DNA of 13,673 nucleotides from Neisseria uirgultaei (GCF_962719845.1 NZ_CAUIYF010000025.1:1-13673), one strand, 5' to 3'. Counted from the first letter of the stretch, positions 6,480 to 13,465 are shown. Numbers and translations are program-made. Notes: a model not told the origin generated them from the letters alone.

Positions 6480-7496
6480 TTAATCCCCGTATCCGTCGGG
6501 GTTGCGGCTGACCCAACGCCACGAATCCTCCATCATTTGCGCAAGGCTGCGTTTGGTTTCCCAACCTGTCTCTTGTTTGGTATGGGACGGGTCGGCATAG
6601 GAACACGCCAAGTCGCCGGCGCGGCGGGGTTGGATTCGGTAAGGAATGCTCAAACCGGATGCGGCTTCAAAGGCACGGATGATTTCTAAGACGGAATAGG
6701 CGCGGCCCGAACCTAAGTTGAACAAATGTACGCCGGCAACGCCGCCTTTTGCCTTCATTGCCGCGATATGCCCTTCTGCCAAATCCATCACATGAATATA
6801 GTCGCGCATTCCCGTACCGTCGGGGGTTGGATAATCGCCGCCGAATACCGACAGTTGCGGCAGCCTGCCCGAAGCCACTTGGCAGATATAGGGCAAAAGG
6901 TTGTTGGGAATACCGTTGGGCTGTTCGCCGATCAAGCCGCTTTCGTGCGCGCCAATCGGGTTGAAATAGCGCAACAAAATCACGCTCCAACGCGGATCGG
7001 CTTTTTGGATGTCGGTTAACATCCGTTCCACCATCGCTTTGGACGCACCGTAAGGATTAGCGGTATCGCCCGGGCGCATATCTTCCGTATAGGGGACTTT
7101 TTCCGCATCGCCGTAAACGGTTGCCGACGAGCTGAATACGATTTTGAACACGCCCGCGCGCGCCATTTCTTCCGCCAGCACCAGGCTGCCATAAACATTG
7201 TTGCCGTAATATTTCATCGGCTCGGCAACGCTTTCCCCCACTGCCTTCAAACCGGCAAAATGGATGACGGATTCGATTTCGTGTTCTGAAAAAATCTGCC
7301 TCAAAATCTGACGGTCGCGGATGTCGCCCTGATAAAACGGTATGTTTCTGCCGGTAATTTGCCGAAGGCGCGGGAGGACGGCGGCAGACGAGTTGCACAG
7401 ATTATCTAGAATCACGGCATCGTAACCGGATTGGACGAGTGAGACGGCGGTGTGCGAACCGATGAAGCCGGTGCCGCCGGTAATCAGGACGGTCAT
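6480..7496 (-). CDS. galE: UDP-glucose 4-epimerase
   Basis: Interconverts UDP-glucose and UDP-galactose. In neisseriae this supplies galactose for lipo-oligosaccharide. The 338 residues contain the NAD-binding GGTGFIGSH (7-15), SSSATVYG with Ser124, and YGASK with Tyr149 and Lys153, the same spacing as in E. coli GalE. The start at 7496 (MTVLITGG) has AAAGGA upstream. A second in-frame ATG at 7547 lies behind REP copy 2's own ribosome binding site and would add 17 residues (MKIILIYFARYNLKGMF). The shorter form is preferred because the Rossmann strand begins at residue 2. Next to it, tex is divergent with no capsule genes between. The stop codon abuts the rfbB ATG. Confidence 0.96.
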   Translation of the reverse strand: MTVLITGGTGFIGSHTAVSLVQSGYDAVILDNLCNSSAAVLPRLRQITGRNIPFYQGDIRDRQILRQIFSEHEIESVIHFAGLKAVGESVAEPMKYYGNNVYGSLVLAEEMARAGVFKIVFSSSATVYGDAEKVPYTEDMRPGDTANPYGASKAMVERMLTDIQKADPRWSVILLRYFNPIGAHESGLIGEQPNGIPNNLLPYICQVASGRLPQLSVFGGDYPTPDGTGMRDYIHVMDLAEGHIAAMKAKGGVAGVHLFNLGSGRAYSVLEIIRAFEAASGLSIPYRIQPRRAGDLACSYADPSHTKQETGWETKRSLAQMMEDSWRWVSRNPDGYGD

Positions 7497-7547
7497 AAAC
7501 ATTCCTTTCAGATTGTATCGGGCAAAGTATATCAGTATTATCTTCAT

Positions 7548-7688
7548 CATATTTCCTTTTCGGTTGAAACCCCGCCCCTTTAGGGCGGTAGGATCAGACT
7601 TTATTTGGGAGGGACGTAACCCCTTCCAAATCAGGGCAACACATAGGGTGGTGCTTTATGTGTCGTTCTGTGTGTTGAAACATCTTTT
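7548..7688 (-). repeat. REP2/CREN-like repeat, copy 2, upstream of galE
   Basis: This 141-bp relative of 5200-5338 has the same ends, the hairpin CCGCCC-taaag-GGGCGG (one extra G) and the G-rich/C-rich hairpin with a G-U pair. Its end reads AAAAGGAAATATG instead of AAAAGGAAATACG, so the family start position is at 7547-7545 with a further ATG at 7550-7548. It fills most of the 250 bases between the galE and tex starts. Confidence 0.75.
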
Positions 7689-7720
7689 CCAAACGATTAC
7701 CCACATTGCGCCGTCGGCTG

Positions 7721-7732
7721 TTCAGACGGCAT
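7721..7732 (-). repeat. Single DUS upstream of tex
   Basis: TTCAGACGGCAT is a full 12-mer DUS, unpaired, ending four bases before the GGAGG ribosome binding site of tex (7736-7740). Confidence 0.85.
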
Positions 7733-7746
7733 CACGGAGGCAATTT

Positions 7747-10020
7747 ATGAACATCACCCAAATCCTCTCCCAAGAACTCTCCGCCACTACCGCGCAAATC
7801 AATGCCGCTATCGAGCTTTTGGACGACGGCGCGACCGTGCCCTTTATCGCCCGCTATCGCAAGGAAGCCACGGGCGGGCTGGACGATACGCAGCTGCGCC
7901 AGCTTGCCGAGCGGCTGCAATACCTGCGCGAGTTGGAAGAGCGCAAAGCCGTTGTTTTAAAAAGCATTGAAGAGCAAGGCAAGCTTTCAGACGACCTCAG
8001 GGCGCAAATCGAAGCCGCCGACAACAAAACCGCGCTGGAAGACCTGTATCTGCCCTACAAGCCCAAACGCCGCACCAAGGCGCAAATCGCGCGCGAACAC
8101 GGTTTGCAGCCGCTGGCGGACGTGTTGCTTGCCGAGCAGCCGCAGGACATGGAAGCCGCCGCACGGGGCTACCTGAACGAAAACGTCCCCGACGCTAAAG
8201 CCGCACTGGACGGCGCGCGTGCGATTTTGATGGAGCAGTTTGCCGAAGACGCGGAACTCATCGGCACGCTGCGCGACAAGCTGTGGAACGAAGCCGAAAT
8301 CCACGCGCAAGTCGTTGAAGGCAAAGAAACCGAAGGCGAAAAATTCAGCGATTATTTCGACCATCGCGAACTCATCCGCACCATGCCCAGCCACCGCGCG
8401 CTGGCGGTATTGCGCGGCCGCAACGAAGGCGTGTTGAACATCGCGCTCAAATACCAGCCCGACGACACGCCGATTACCCAGCAAAGCGAATACGAACAAA
8501 TCATCGCCTGCCGCTTCAAGGTTTCAGACGGCCACAAATGGCTACGCGACACCGTGCGCCTGACTTGGCGCGCGAAAATCTTTTTGTCGCTGGAGCTGGA
8601 AGCCTTAGGCCGTCTGAAAGAAGCCGCCGACACCGATGCGATTACCGTGTTCGCCCGCAATCTCAAAGACTTGCTGCTCGCCGCACCCGCCGGACGGCTG
8701 ACCACTTTGGGTCTCGACCCCGGCTACCGCAACGGCGTGAAATGTGCCGTAGTGGACGATACGGGCAAGCTGCTGGATACCGTTATTGTCTATTTGCATC
8801 AAGAAAACAATATGTTGGCAACGCTGTCGCGCTTGATTAAGCAGCACGGCGTGAAGCTCATCGCCATCGGCAACGGCACCGCCAGCCGCGAAACCGACAA
8901 AATCGCGGGCGAACTGGTGCGCGGAATGCCGGAAATGGGGCTGCACAAAATCGTCGTGTCCGAAGCCGGCGCGTCGATTTATTCCGCATCCGAACTGGCG
9001 GCGCGCGAGTTCCCCGACTTGGACGTTTCCCTGCGCGGCGCGGTGTCCATTGCCCGCAGGCTGCAAGACCCGCTTGCTGAGTTGGTCAAAATCGACCCCA
9101 AATCCATCGGCGTGGGCCAGTATCAGCACGATGTGAACCAAAGCCGGCTTGCCAAATCGCTGGACGCGGTGGTCGAAGACTGCGTGAACGCCGTCGGCGT
9201 GGACGTGAATACTGCCTCCGCCCCACTCTTGGCGCGGATTTCCGGTTTGAATCAAACCCTTGCCCAAAACATCGTCGCCTACCGCGATGAAAACGGCGCG
9301 TTCGACAGCCGCAAAAAATTGCTGAAAGTACCGCGTTTGGGCGAAAAAACCTTCGAGCAGGCGGCAGGCTTTTTGCGGATTAACGGCGGTAAAGAACCGC
9401 TGGACGCGAGCGCGGTGCATCCCGAAGCCTATCCCGTCGTCGCCAAAATGCTGGCGCAACAAGGCATTACCGCCGCCGAACTCATCGGCAACCGCGAGCG
9501 CGTGAAGCAAATCAAAGCATCCGACTTCACCGACGAACGCTTCGGACTGCCGACCATTCTGGACATCCTGTCCGAACTGGAAAAACCCGGCCGCGATCCG
9601 CGCGGTGCGTTTCAGACGGCATCGTTTGCCGAAGGCATCCATGAAATCAGCGACTTGCAAGTCGGTATGATACTCGAGGGCGTGGTTTCCAACGTCGCCA
9701 ACTTCGGCGCGTTCGTGGACATCGGCGTGCATCAGGACGGCTTGGTGCATATCTCCGCGCTGTCCAACAAGTTCGTCCAAGACCCGCGCGAAGTGGTGAA
9801 AGCCGGCGACGTGGTGAAAGTGAAAGTGCTGGAAGTCGATGTTGCGCGTAAACGCATTGCGCTGACCATGCGCTTGGATGACGAACCGGGCGGCGCAAAA
9901 CATAAAATGCCGTCTGAAAACCGCAGCCGCGAACGGCCGGCCGGCCGCAAACCCCAACGCAACGACCGTGCCCCAACCAATTCGGCGATGGCGGATGCGT
10001 TGGCAAAGTTGAAGCGGTAA
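7747..10020 (+). CDS. tex: Tex-family RNA-binding transcription accessory protein
   Basis: Cytoplasmic nucleic-acid-binding protein of the Tex/YhgF family (about 770 residues; here 757). The order is an N-terminal helical region (1 to about 310), a YqgF/RNase H-like domain from about 318 (TLGLDPGYRNGVKCAVVDD), helix-hairpin-helix repeats at about 485-560 (NTASAPLLARISGL, LKVPRLGEKTFEQAAGF), an S1 RNA-binding domain at about 637-709 (EGVVSNVANFGAFVDIG), and a basic tail. The start at 7747 is set by GGAGG six bases upstream and by the conserved MNITQILSQEL. The frame stays open back to 7450 but that part is intergenic repeat. Tex borders the capsule region in meningococci; here it sits beside galE. 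It contains three full 12-mer DUS sites (one AG type) plus a 10-base core at 8523-8532, which is unusually dense for one gene. Confidence 0.96.
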   Translation: MNITQILSQELSATTAQINAAIELLDDGATVPFIARYRKEATGGLDDTQLRQLAERLQYLRELEERKAVVLKSIEEQGKLSDDLRAQIEAADNKTALEDLYLPYKPKRRTKAQIAREHGLQPLADVLLAEQPQDMEAAARGYLNENVPDAKAALDGARAILMEQFAEDAELIGTLRDKLWNEAEIHAQVVEGKETEGEKFSDYFDHRELIRTMPSHRALAVLRGRNEGVLNIALKYQPDDTPITQQSEYEQIIACRFKVSDGHKWLRDTVRLTWRAKIFLSLELEALGRLKEAADTDAITVFARNLKDLLLAAPAGRLTTLGLDPGYRNGVKCAVVDDTGKLLDTVIVYLHQENNMLATLSRLIKQHGVKLIAIGNGTASRETDKIAGELVRGMPEMGLHKIVVSEAGASIYSASELAAREFPDLDVSLRGAVSIARRLQDPLAELVKIDPKSIGVGQYQHDVNQSRLAKSLDAVVEDCVNAVGVDVNTASAPLLARISGLNQTLAQNIVAYRDENGAFDSRKKLLKVPRLGEKTFEQAAGFLRINGGKEPLDASAVHPEAYPVVAKMLAQQGITAAELIGNRERVKQIKASDFTDERFGLPTILDILSELEKPGRDPRGAFQTASFAEGIHEISDLQVGMILEGVVSNVANFGAFVDIGVHQDGLVHISALSNKFVQDPREVVKAGDVVKVKVLEVDVARKRIALTMRLDDEPGGAKHKMPSENRSRERPAGRKPQRNDRAPTNSAMADALAKLKR
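8607..8618 (+). repeat. AG-type DUS inside tex
   Basis: AGGCCGTCTGAA lies in the tex frame (LGRLKE). The bare 10-base core also occurs in reverse at 8523-8532. Confidence 0.75.
9611..9622 (-). repeat. DUS inside tex, just before the S1 domain
   Basis: TTCAGACGGCAT is read as part of AFQTASF in the linker between the helix-hairpin-helix part and the S1 domain. Confidence 0.85.
9907..9918 (+). repeat. DUS inside the tex tail, read as MPSE
   Basis: ATGCCGTCTGAA lies in the codon frame and encodes Met-Pro-Ser-Glu (KMPSEN) in the basic, probably disordered C-terminal tail. Confidence 0.85.
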
Positions 10021-10050
10021 GTCCGACAGCAGGGATGTACAGTGACAGAT

Positions 10051-10079
10051 GCAGTGGCGGGTTTTGCCCCTGCTTTTTC
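10051..10079 (+). terminator. Intrinsic terminator after tex
   Basis: GCAGTGGC (10051-10058) pairs with GCCCCTGC (10066-10073) except for one T-C mismatch, followed by TTTTTC. It lies 30 bases after the tex stop. Confidence 0.7.
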
Positions 10080-10107
10080 TGTTGTTTCAAATATGTGTAT
10101 TCCTATG

Positions 10108-10136
10108 ATGCCGTCTGAAGACTGTTCAGACGGCAT
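10108..10136. repeat. Inverted DUS pair between tex and the six-cysteine protein
   Basis: ATGCCGTCTGAA (10108-10119) and TTCAGACGGCAT (10125-10136) form a perfect 12-bp stem with a 5-base loop. The following TTGATTT is a poor T-run. It may back up the tex terminator. Confidence 0.85.
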
Positions 10137-10218
10137 TTGATTTGGTTGTGGCAGGGGCATGGCGACAGGCGTATAGTTTCAAATTATTGCCAACCTGTTT
10201 AAATAAGGAGTCCGAACC

Positions 10219-10560
10219 ATGAAGAAATTGATGTTTGCCGCGCTGGTGTCCTGTTTTTCGGTTTCTGCGTTTGCCGCCTGTGCCGACAGCCAGCAGCAGT
10301 GTGTAATCTATAAAAACGGCAATGTCGCAGTGGAGGGCGGCTGCGCGGTCAGCAAGTGCCAAAGTGCCGATGCGCAAGTGTTGAAATGGAAGCTGAAAAA
10401 CGGCAAAGGCGTAACTGTGGAAATCGGAAAAAACGGCAAGGTTTCGGTGAACAAAAAACCGGGTGCGAAAGCGGCCAACAGCAATGCGGCAGGTATGGGT
10501 TTGACGTGTTATGCCGCCGATGCGGACAAGCGCGAGCAGTTCTGTTCGACCAATTATTGA
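10219..10560 (+). CDS. Small secreted cysteine-rich protein, function unknown
   Basis: I do not recognise this 113-residue protein. The N-terminus is a clear Sec signal peptide: KK, a hydrophobic stretch, then SAFA with probable cleavage after Ala19. The residues before Cys21 (AFAA) do not make a good lipobox, so a soluble periplasmic or secreted protein is more likely than a lipoprotein. The mature part of about 94 residues has six cysteines (21, 28, 42, 47, 97, 109), an even number that suggests three disulfides. Lysine- and glycine-rich beta-like repeats lie between (KNGNVAVEG, KNGKGVTVEIG, KNGKVSVNKK). The start is fixed by AAGGAG (10205-10210), eight bases before the ATG. It stands alone between terminator hairpins, so it is probably its own transcript. 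A role as an envelope or host-interaction protein is a guess. Confidence 0.85.
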   Translation: MKKLMFAALVSCFSVSAFAACADSQQQCVIYKNGNVAVEGGCAVSKCQSADAQVLKWKLKNGKGVTVEIGKNGKVSVNKKPGAKAANSNAAGMGLTCYAADADKREQFCSTNY

Positions 10561-10577
10561 ACAGGTGCGGATGCCCG

Positions 10578-10610
10578 ATGCCGTCTGAACGGAGTTTCAG
10601 ACGGTATTTT
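10578..10610 (+). terminator. DUS terminator after the six-cysteine protein
   Basis: ATGCCGTCTGAA (10578-10589) pairs with TTCAGACGGTAT (10596-10607, one base off the DUS, still a G-U pair) and runs into TTTTG. It lies 17 bases after the stop. Confidence 0.8.
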
Positions 10611-10645
10611 GTTTGTAAAAAATAGTTGTAAAAAACGGCAATTCT

Positions 10646-10674
10646 TTGACAAGCCTTAACTATTCCCCTAATAT
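10646..10674 (+). promoter_or_regulatory. Sigma-70 promoter of gltS
   Basis: TTGACA (10646-10651), a 17-base spacer and TAATAT (10669-10674) form the best-matching promoter in the window. They would start a leader of about 55 bases before the gltS ATG at 10735. Confidence 0.7.
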
Positions 10675-10685
10675 CCCTGCGCCTG

Positions 10686-10699
10686 CGCCCCTTCGGGCG
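10686..10699 (+). other. Small hairpin in the gltS leader
   Basis: CGCCC-cttc-GGGCG forms a 5-bp GC stem right at the expected 5' end of the gltS mRNA, about 20 bases before the AGGAGGT. It may stabilise the 5' end. No riboswitch-like structure is visible. Confidence 0.4.
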
Positions 10700-10734
10700 G
10701 ACATGAAGAAAAACATTTTAGGAGGTCAAACGAT

Positions 10735-11949
10735 ATGGAATGGGCGTTTAACAGTTATTACACCTTGATTGCCGCCACTTTGGTTTTGCTGGTTGGCAAG
10801 GTTTTAGTTAATAAAATCAAGTTCTTGCGCGATTTTAACATCCCTGAACCCGTGGCGGGCGGGCTGATTGCCGCGATTATCCTGTTTGCGCTGCACGAAG
10901 CGTACGGCGTGAGCTTCAAATTTGAAAAACCGCTGCAAGATGCGTTTATGCTGATTTTCTTTACGTCCATCGGCTTGAGCGCGGATTTTTCCCGTTTAAA
11001 GGCGGGCGGTTTGCCGCTGGTGGTTTTTACCGCGATTGTGGGCGGATTTATCTTGGTGCAAAACTTTGTCGGGGTCGGACTGGCTTCCGCTTTGGGTTTG
11101 GACCCGCTCATCGGCCTGATTACCGGTTCGGTTACGCTGACGGGCGGACACGGCACGGCGGGTGCCTGGGGGCCGGATTTTGAAACCAAATACGGTTTGG
11201 TCGGTGCAACCGGCTTGGGTATGGCTTCTGCAACTTTCGGGCTGGTGTTCGGCGGTCTGATCGGCGGGCCGGTTGCACGGCGTTTGATTAACAAAATGGG
11301 CCGCAAACCGGTTGAAAATAATAAACAGGCTCAGGACGACAACGCGGACGACGTGTTCGAGCAGGCAAAACGCACCCGCCTGATTACGGCGGAATCTGCC
11401 GTTGAAACGCTTGCCATGTTTGCCGCGTGTCTGGCGTTTGCCGAGATTATGGACGGCTTCGACAAAGAATACCTGTTCGACCTGCCCAAATTCGTGTGGT
11501 GTCTGTTTGGCGGCGTGGTCATCCGCAATATCCTCACCGCCGCATTCAAAGTCAATATGTTCGACCGCGCCATCGATGTGTTCGGCAATGCTTCGCTTTC
11601 GCTTTTCTTGGCAATGGCGCTGCTGAACCTGAAACTGTGGGAGCTGACCGGTTTGGCGGGGCCTGTAACCGTCATCCTTGCCGTACAAACCGTGGTGATG
11701 GTTTTGTACGCGACTTTTGTTACCTATGTCTTTATGGGGCGCGACTATGATGCCGCAGTATTGGCTGCCGGCCATTGCGGTTTCGGCTTGGGCGCAACGC
11801 CGACGGCGGTGGCAAATATGCAGTCCATCACGCATACTTTCGGCGCGTCGCATAAGGCGTTTTTGATTGTGCCTATGGTCGGCGCGTTCTTCGTCGATTT
11901 GATTAATGCGGCGATTCTCACCGGCTTTGTGAATTTCTTTAAAGGCTGA
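10735..11949 (+). CDS. gltS: Sodium/glutamate symporter GltS
   Basis: Inner-membrane carrier that takes up glutamate with sodium. The 404 residues match the family (about 400). It has two similar halves: the first contains TGGHGTAGAWG (Gly137-Gly138-His139) and the second AAGHCGFGLGATPTAVANM (His347 onward). A hydrophilic loop at about 190-220 (KPVENNKQAQDDNADDVFEQ) divides them. The start is fixed by AGGAGGT eight bases upstream and by the conserved MEWAFNSYYTL. It has its own sigma-70 promoter and a terminator, so it is monocistronic. In meningococcal genomes gltS lies on the far side of tex from the capsule genes, which agrees with the layout here. Confidence 0.96.
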   Translation: MEWAFNSYYTLIAATLVLLVGKVLVNKIKFLRDFNIPEPVAGGLIAAIILFALHEAYGVSFKFEKPLQDAFMLIFFTSIGLSADFSRLKAGGLPLVVFTAIVGGFILVQNFVGVGLASALGLDPLIGLITGSVTLTGGHGTAGAWGPDFETKYGLVGATGLGMASATFGLVFGGLIGGPVARRLINKMGRKPVENNKQAQDDNADDVFEQAKRTRLITAESAVETLAMFAACLAFAEIMDGFDKEYLFDLPKFVWCLFGGVVIRNILTAAFKVNMFDRAIDVFGNASLSLFLAMALLNLKLWELTGLAGPVTVILAVQTVVMVLYATFVTYVFMGRDYDAAVLAAGHCGFGLGATPTAVANMQSITHTFGASHKAFLIVPMVGAFFVDLINAAILTGFVNFFKG

Positions 11950-11967
11950 TTTTCCGCCTTTCCGACA

Positions 11968-12003
11968 AAGCACCTGCAAGGTTTACCGCCTGCAGGTGCT
12001 TTT
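11968..12003 (+). terminator. Intrinsic terminator after gltS
   Basis: AAGCACCTGCA (11968-11978) pairs perfectly with TGCAGGTGCTT (11991-12001), and the T-run continues to 12003. It lies 18 bases after the gltS stop and overlaps the next promoter. Confidence 0.9.
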
Positions 12004-12011
12004 GCTATGAT
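11982..12011 (+). promoter_or_regulatory. Extended -10 promoter of the lipoprotein operon
   Basis: TGCTATGAT (12003-12011) is an extended -10 box (TGn plus TATGAT). A weak -35, TTTACC (11982-11987), lies 18 bases before the -10 in the loop of the gltS terminator. The start codon of the lipoprotein is 37 bases after the -10. The promoter is nested in the terminator of the preceding gene. Confidence 0.5.
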
Positions 12012-12047
12012 AGCCGCCATCGGTCTGCACCGTTTGGAAGGAACATC

Positions 12048-13064
12048 ATGTATCGGAAACTCATTGCGCTGCCGTTTGCCCTGCTGCTTGCCGCGTGCGG
12101 CAGGGAAGAACCGCCCAAGGCATTGGAATGCGCCAACCCCGCTGTGTTGCAGGACATACGCGGCAGTATTCAGGAAACGCTCACGCAGGAAGCGCGTTCT
12201 TTCGCGCGCGAAGACGGCAGGCAGTTTGTCGATGCCGACAAAATTATCGCCGCCGCCTACGGTTTGGCGTTTTCTTTGGAACACGCTTCGGAAACGCAGG
12301 AAGGCGGGCGCACGTTCTGTATTGCCGATTTGAACATTACCGTGCCGTCTGAAACGCTTGCCGATGCCGAGGCAAACAGCCCCCTGCTGTACGGCGAAAC
12401 GTCTCTGGCAGACATCGTGCGGCAGAAGACGGGTGGCAATATCGGGTTTGAAGACGGCGTATTGACGGCAGCCGTCCGCTTCCTGCCCGCCAAAGACGGT
12501 CAGACGGCATTTATCGACAACACGGTCGGTATGGCGGCGCAAACGCTGTCTGCCGCGCTGCTGCCTTACGGCGTGAAGAGCATCGTGATGATAGACGGCA
12601 AGGCGGTGAAAAAAGAAGACGCGGTCAGGATTTTGAGCGGAAAAGCCCGTGAAGAAGAACCGTCCAAACCCACGCCCGAAGATATTTTGGAACACAATGC
12701 CGCAGGCGGCGATGCGGGCGTACCCCAAGCCGCAGAAGGCGCGCCCGAACCGGAAATCCTGCATCCCGACGACGGCGAGCGTGCCGATACCGTTACCGTT
12801 TCACGGGGCGAAGTGGAAGAGGCGCGCGTGCAAAACCAACGCGCGGAATCCGAAATTACCAAACTTTGGGACAAACTCGATACCGATGTGCAAAAAGGGC
12901 TGGTCGGCGAACAGCGCAAGTGGGCGCAGGAAAAAATCAGCAACTGCCGACAAGCCGCCGCGCAGGCAGACGGGAAAGAATACGCCGAATACCTCAAGCT
13001 GCAATGCGACACGCGGATGACGCGCGAACGGATACAGTATCTTCGCGGCTATTCCATCGATTAG
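12048..13064 (+). CDS. Lipoprotein with DUF1311/LprI-like C-terminal domain
   Basis: This 338-residue protein starts with a lipoprotein signal: MYRK, a hydrophobic stretch, and lipobox LAAC with Cys17. Gly at +2 favours the outer membrane. Residues about 18-200 (two further cysteines, at ECANP and TFCIAD) form a globular part I do not recognise. A Pro/Glu-rich linker follows at about 200-250. The last 75 residues (WDKLDTDVQKG, EQRKWAQEKISNC, LKLQCDTRMTRERIQYL) have the W-x-C ... C-x-x-x-T-x-x-R pattern of DUF1311, the LprI-type domain of which some members inhibit lysozyme. That similarity is by eye only, and lysozyme inhibition is an inference. The start is fixed by AAGGAA five bases upstream (12038-12043) and by the signal peptide. 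The 65-residue gene follows after 10 bases and is probably cotranscribed. Confidence 0.85.
   Translation: MYRKLIALPFALLLAACGREEPPKALECANPAVLQDIRGSIQETLTQEARSFAREDGRQFVDADKIIAAAYGLAFSLEHASETQEGGRTFCIADLNITVPSETLADAEANSPLLYGETSLADIVRQKTGGNIGFEDGVLTAAVRFLPAKDGQTAFIDNTVGMAAQTLSAALLPYGVKSIVMIDGKAVKKEDAVRILSGKAREEEPSKPTPEDILEHNAAGGDAGVPQAAEGAPEPEILHPDDGERADTVTVSRGEVEEARVQNQRAESEITKLWDKLDTDVQKGLVGEQRKWAQEKISNCRQAAAQADGKEYAEYLKLQCDTRMTRERIQYLRGYSID
12344..12353 (+). repeat. DUS core inside the lipoprotein gene
   Basis: GCCGTCTGAA is preceded by GT instead of AT, so it is a 10-mer core and not a full DUS12. It is read as VPSET. Confidence 0.7.
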
Positions 13065-13074
13065 GGGCAAACCG

Positions 13075-13272
13075 ATGAATACCGTCCCCAAAAGCAGGAT
13101 TCCCGTCAAACCGCTGCCCGAAAAAACCACAGCCGAAGCCAAAGTCGAAAAATGGCGGCAGCTCGGTGCGGAACACGGTTTGTCGGGCGAATGGGCAGTT
13201 GCCGCCAGATTGGGCGAAAACGGTTTTACCGAAGAACAGATGGAAAATATCGCCAACCTGTTCGGCAGATAA
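13075..13272 (+). CDS. Small hypothetical protein downstream of the lipoprotein
   Basis: This 65-residue protein has no signal peptide or membrane segment and is rich in charged residues. It looks like two or three helices (TAEAKVEKWRQLGAEHGL, then FTEEQMENIANLF). I do not recognise it. It begins 10 bases after the lipoprotein stop, with AGGGG overlapping that stop as a weak ribosome binding site, so it is probably translated from the same mRNA. A long DUS terminator follows. Coding status is supported by its position in the operon, neisserial codon use and the terminator directly behind. Confidence 0.75.
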   Translation: MNTVPKSRIPVKPLPEKTTAEAKVEKWRQLGAEHGLSGEWAVAARLGENGFTEEQMENIANLFGR

Positions 13273-13287
13273 AGGGAAAATAGACGG

Positions 13288-13330
13288 AAATGCCGTCTGA
13301 AACCCTGTTGTCGGTTTCAGACGGCATTTT
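13288..13330 (+). terminator. Long DUS terminator after the 65-residue gene
   Basis: AAATGCCGTCTGAAACC (13288-13304) pairs perfectly over 17 bp with GGTTTCAGACGGCATTT (13313-13329), loop of 8. Both arms contain a full DUS12, and A-runs and T-runs flank the stem. It is the strongest such hairpin in the window. Confidence 0.92.
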
Positions 13331-13465
13331 GACCAATACGGTACGCAGGCGCAAAACAGCCGTCTTTTCTTGCGTTTCCTATGCTGATGTTCCAACACAC
13401 AGGACGACACAAAAAGCGTTGCCCTATGTGTTGTCCTGATTCGTAAGGGGTTACGCCCCTCCCAA

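Noticed and set aside
7450..7746. 99-residue N-terminal extension of tex
   Set aside because: The frame runs through the galE start region and REP copy 2. The GGAGG and conserved Tex N-terminus are at 7736-7749.
8605..9957. 450-codon minus-strand ORF inside tex
   Set aside because: It is antisense to the well-supported tex frame, with His/Phe/Gly-rich composition typical of a shadow frame in GC-rich coding sequence and no recognisable motif.
10996..11979. 327-codon minus-strand ORF opposite gltS
   Set aside because: It is antisense to gltS, has no ribosome binding site or family motif, and has an Arg/His/Gln-rich shadow composition.
11745..12764. 339-codon minus-strand ORF across the gltS end and the lipoprotein gene
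   Set aside because: It spans a terminator and promoter of the plus strand and lies antisense to two supported genes.
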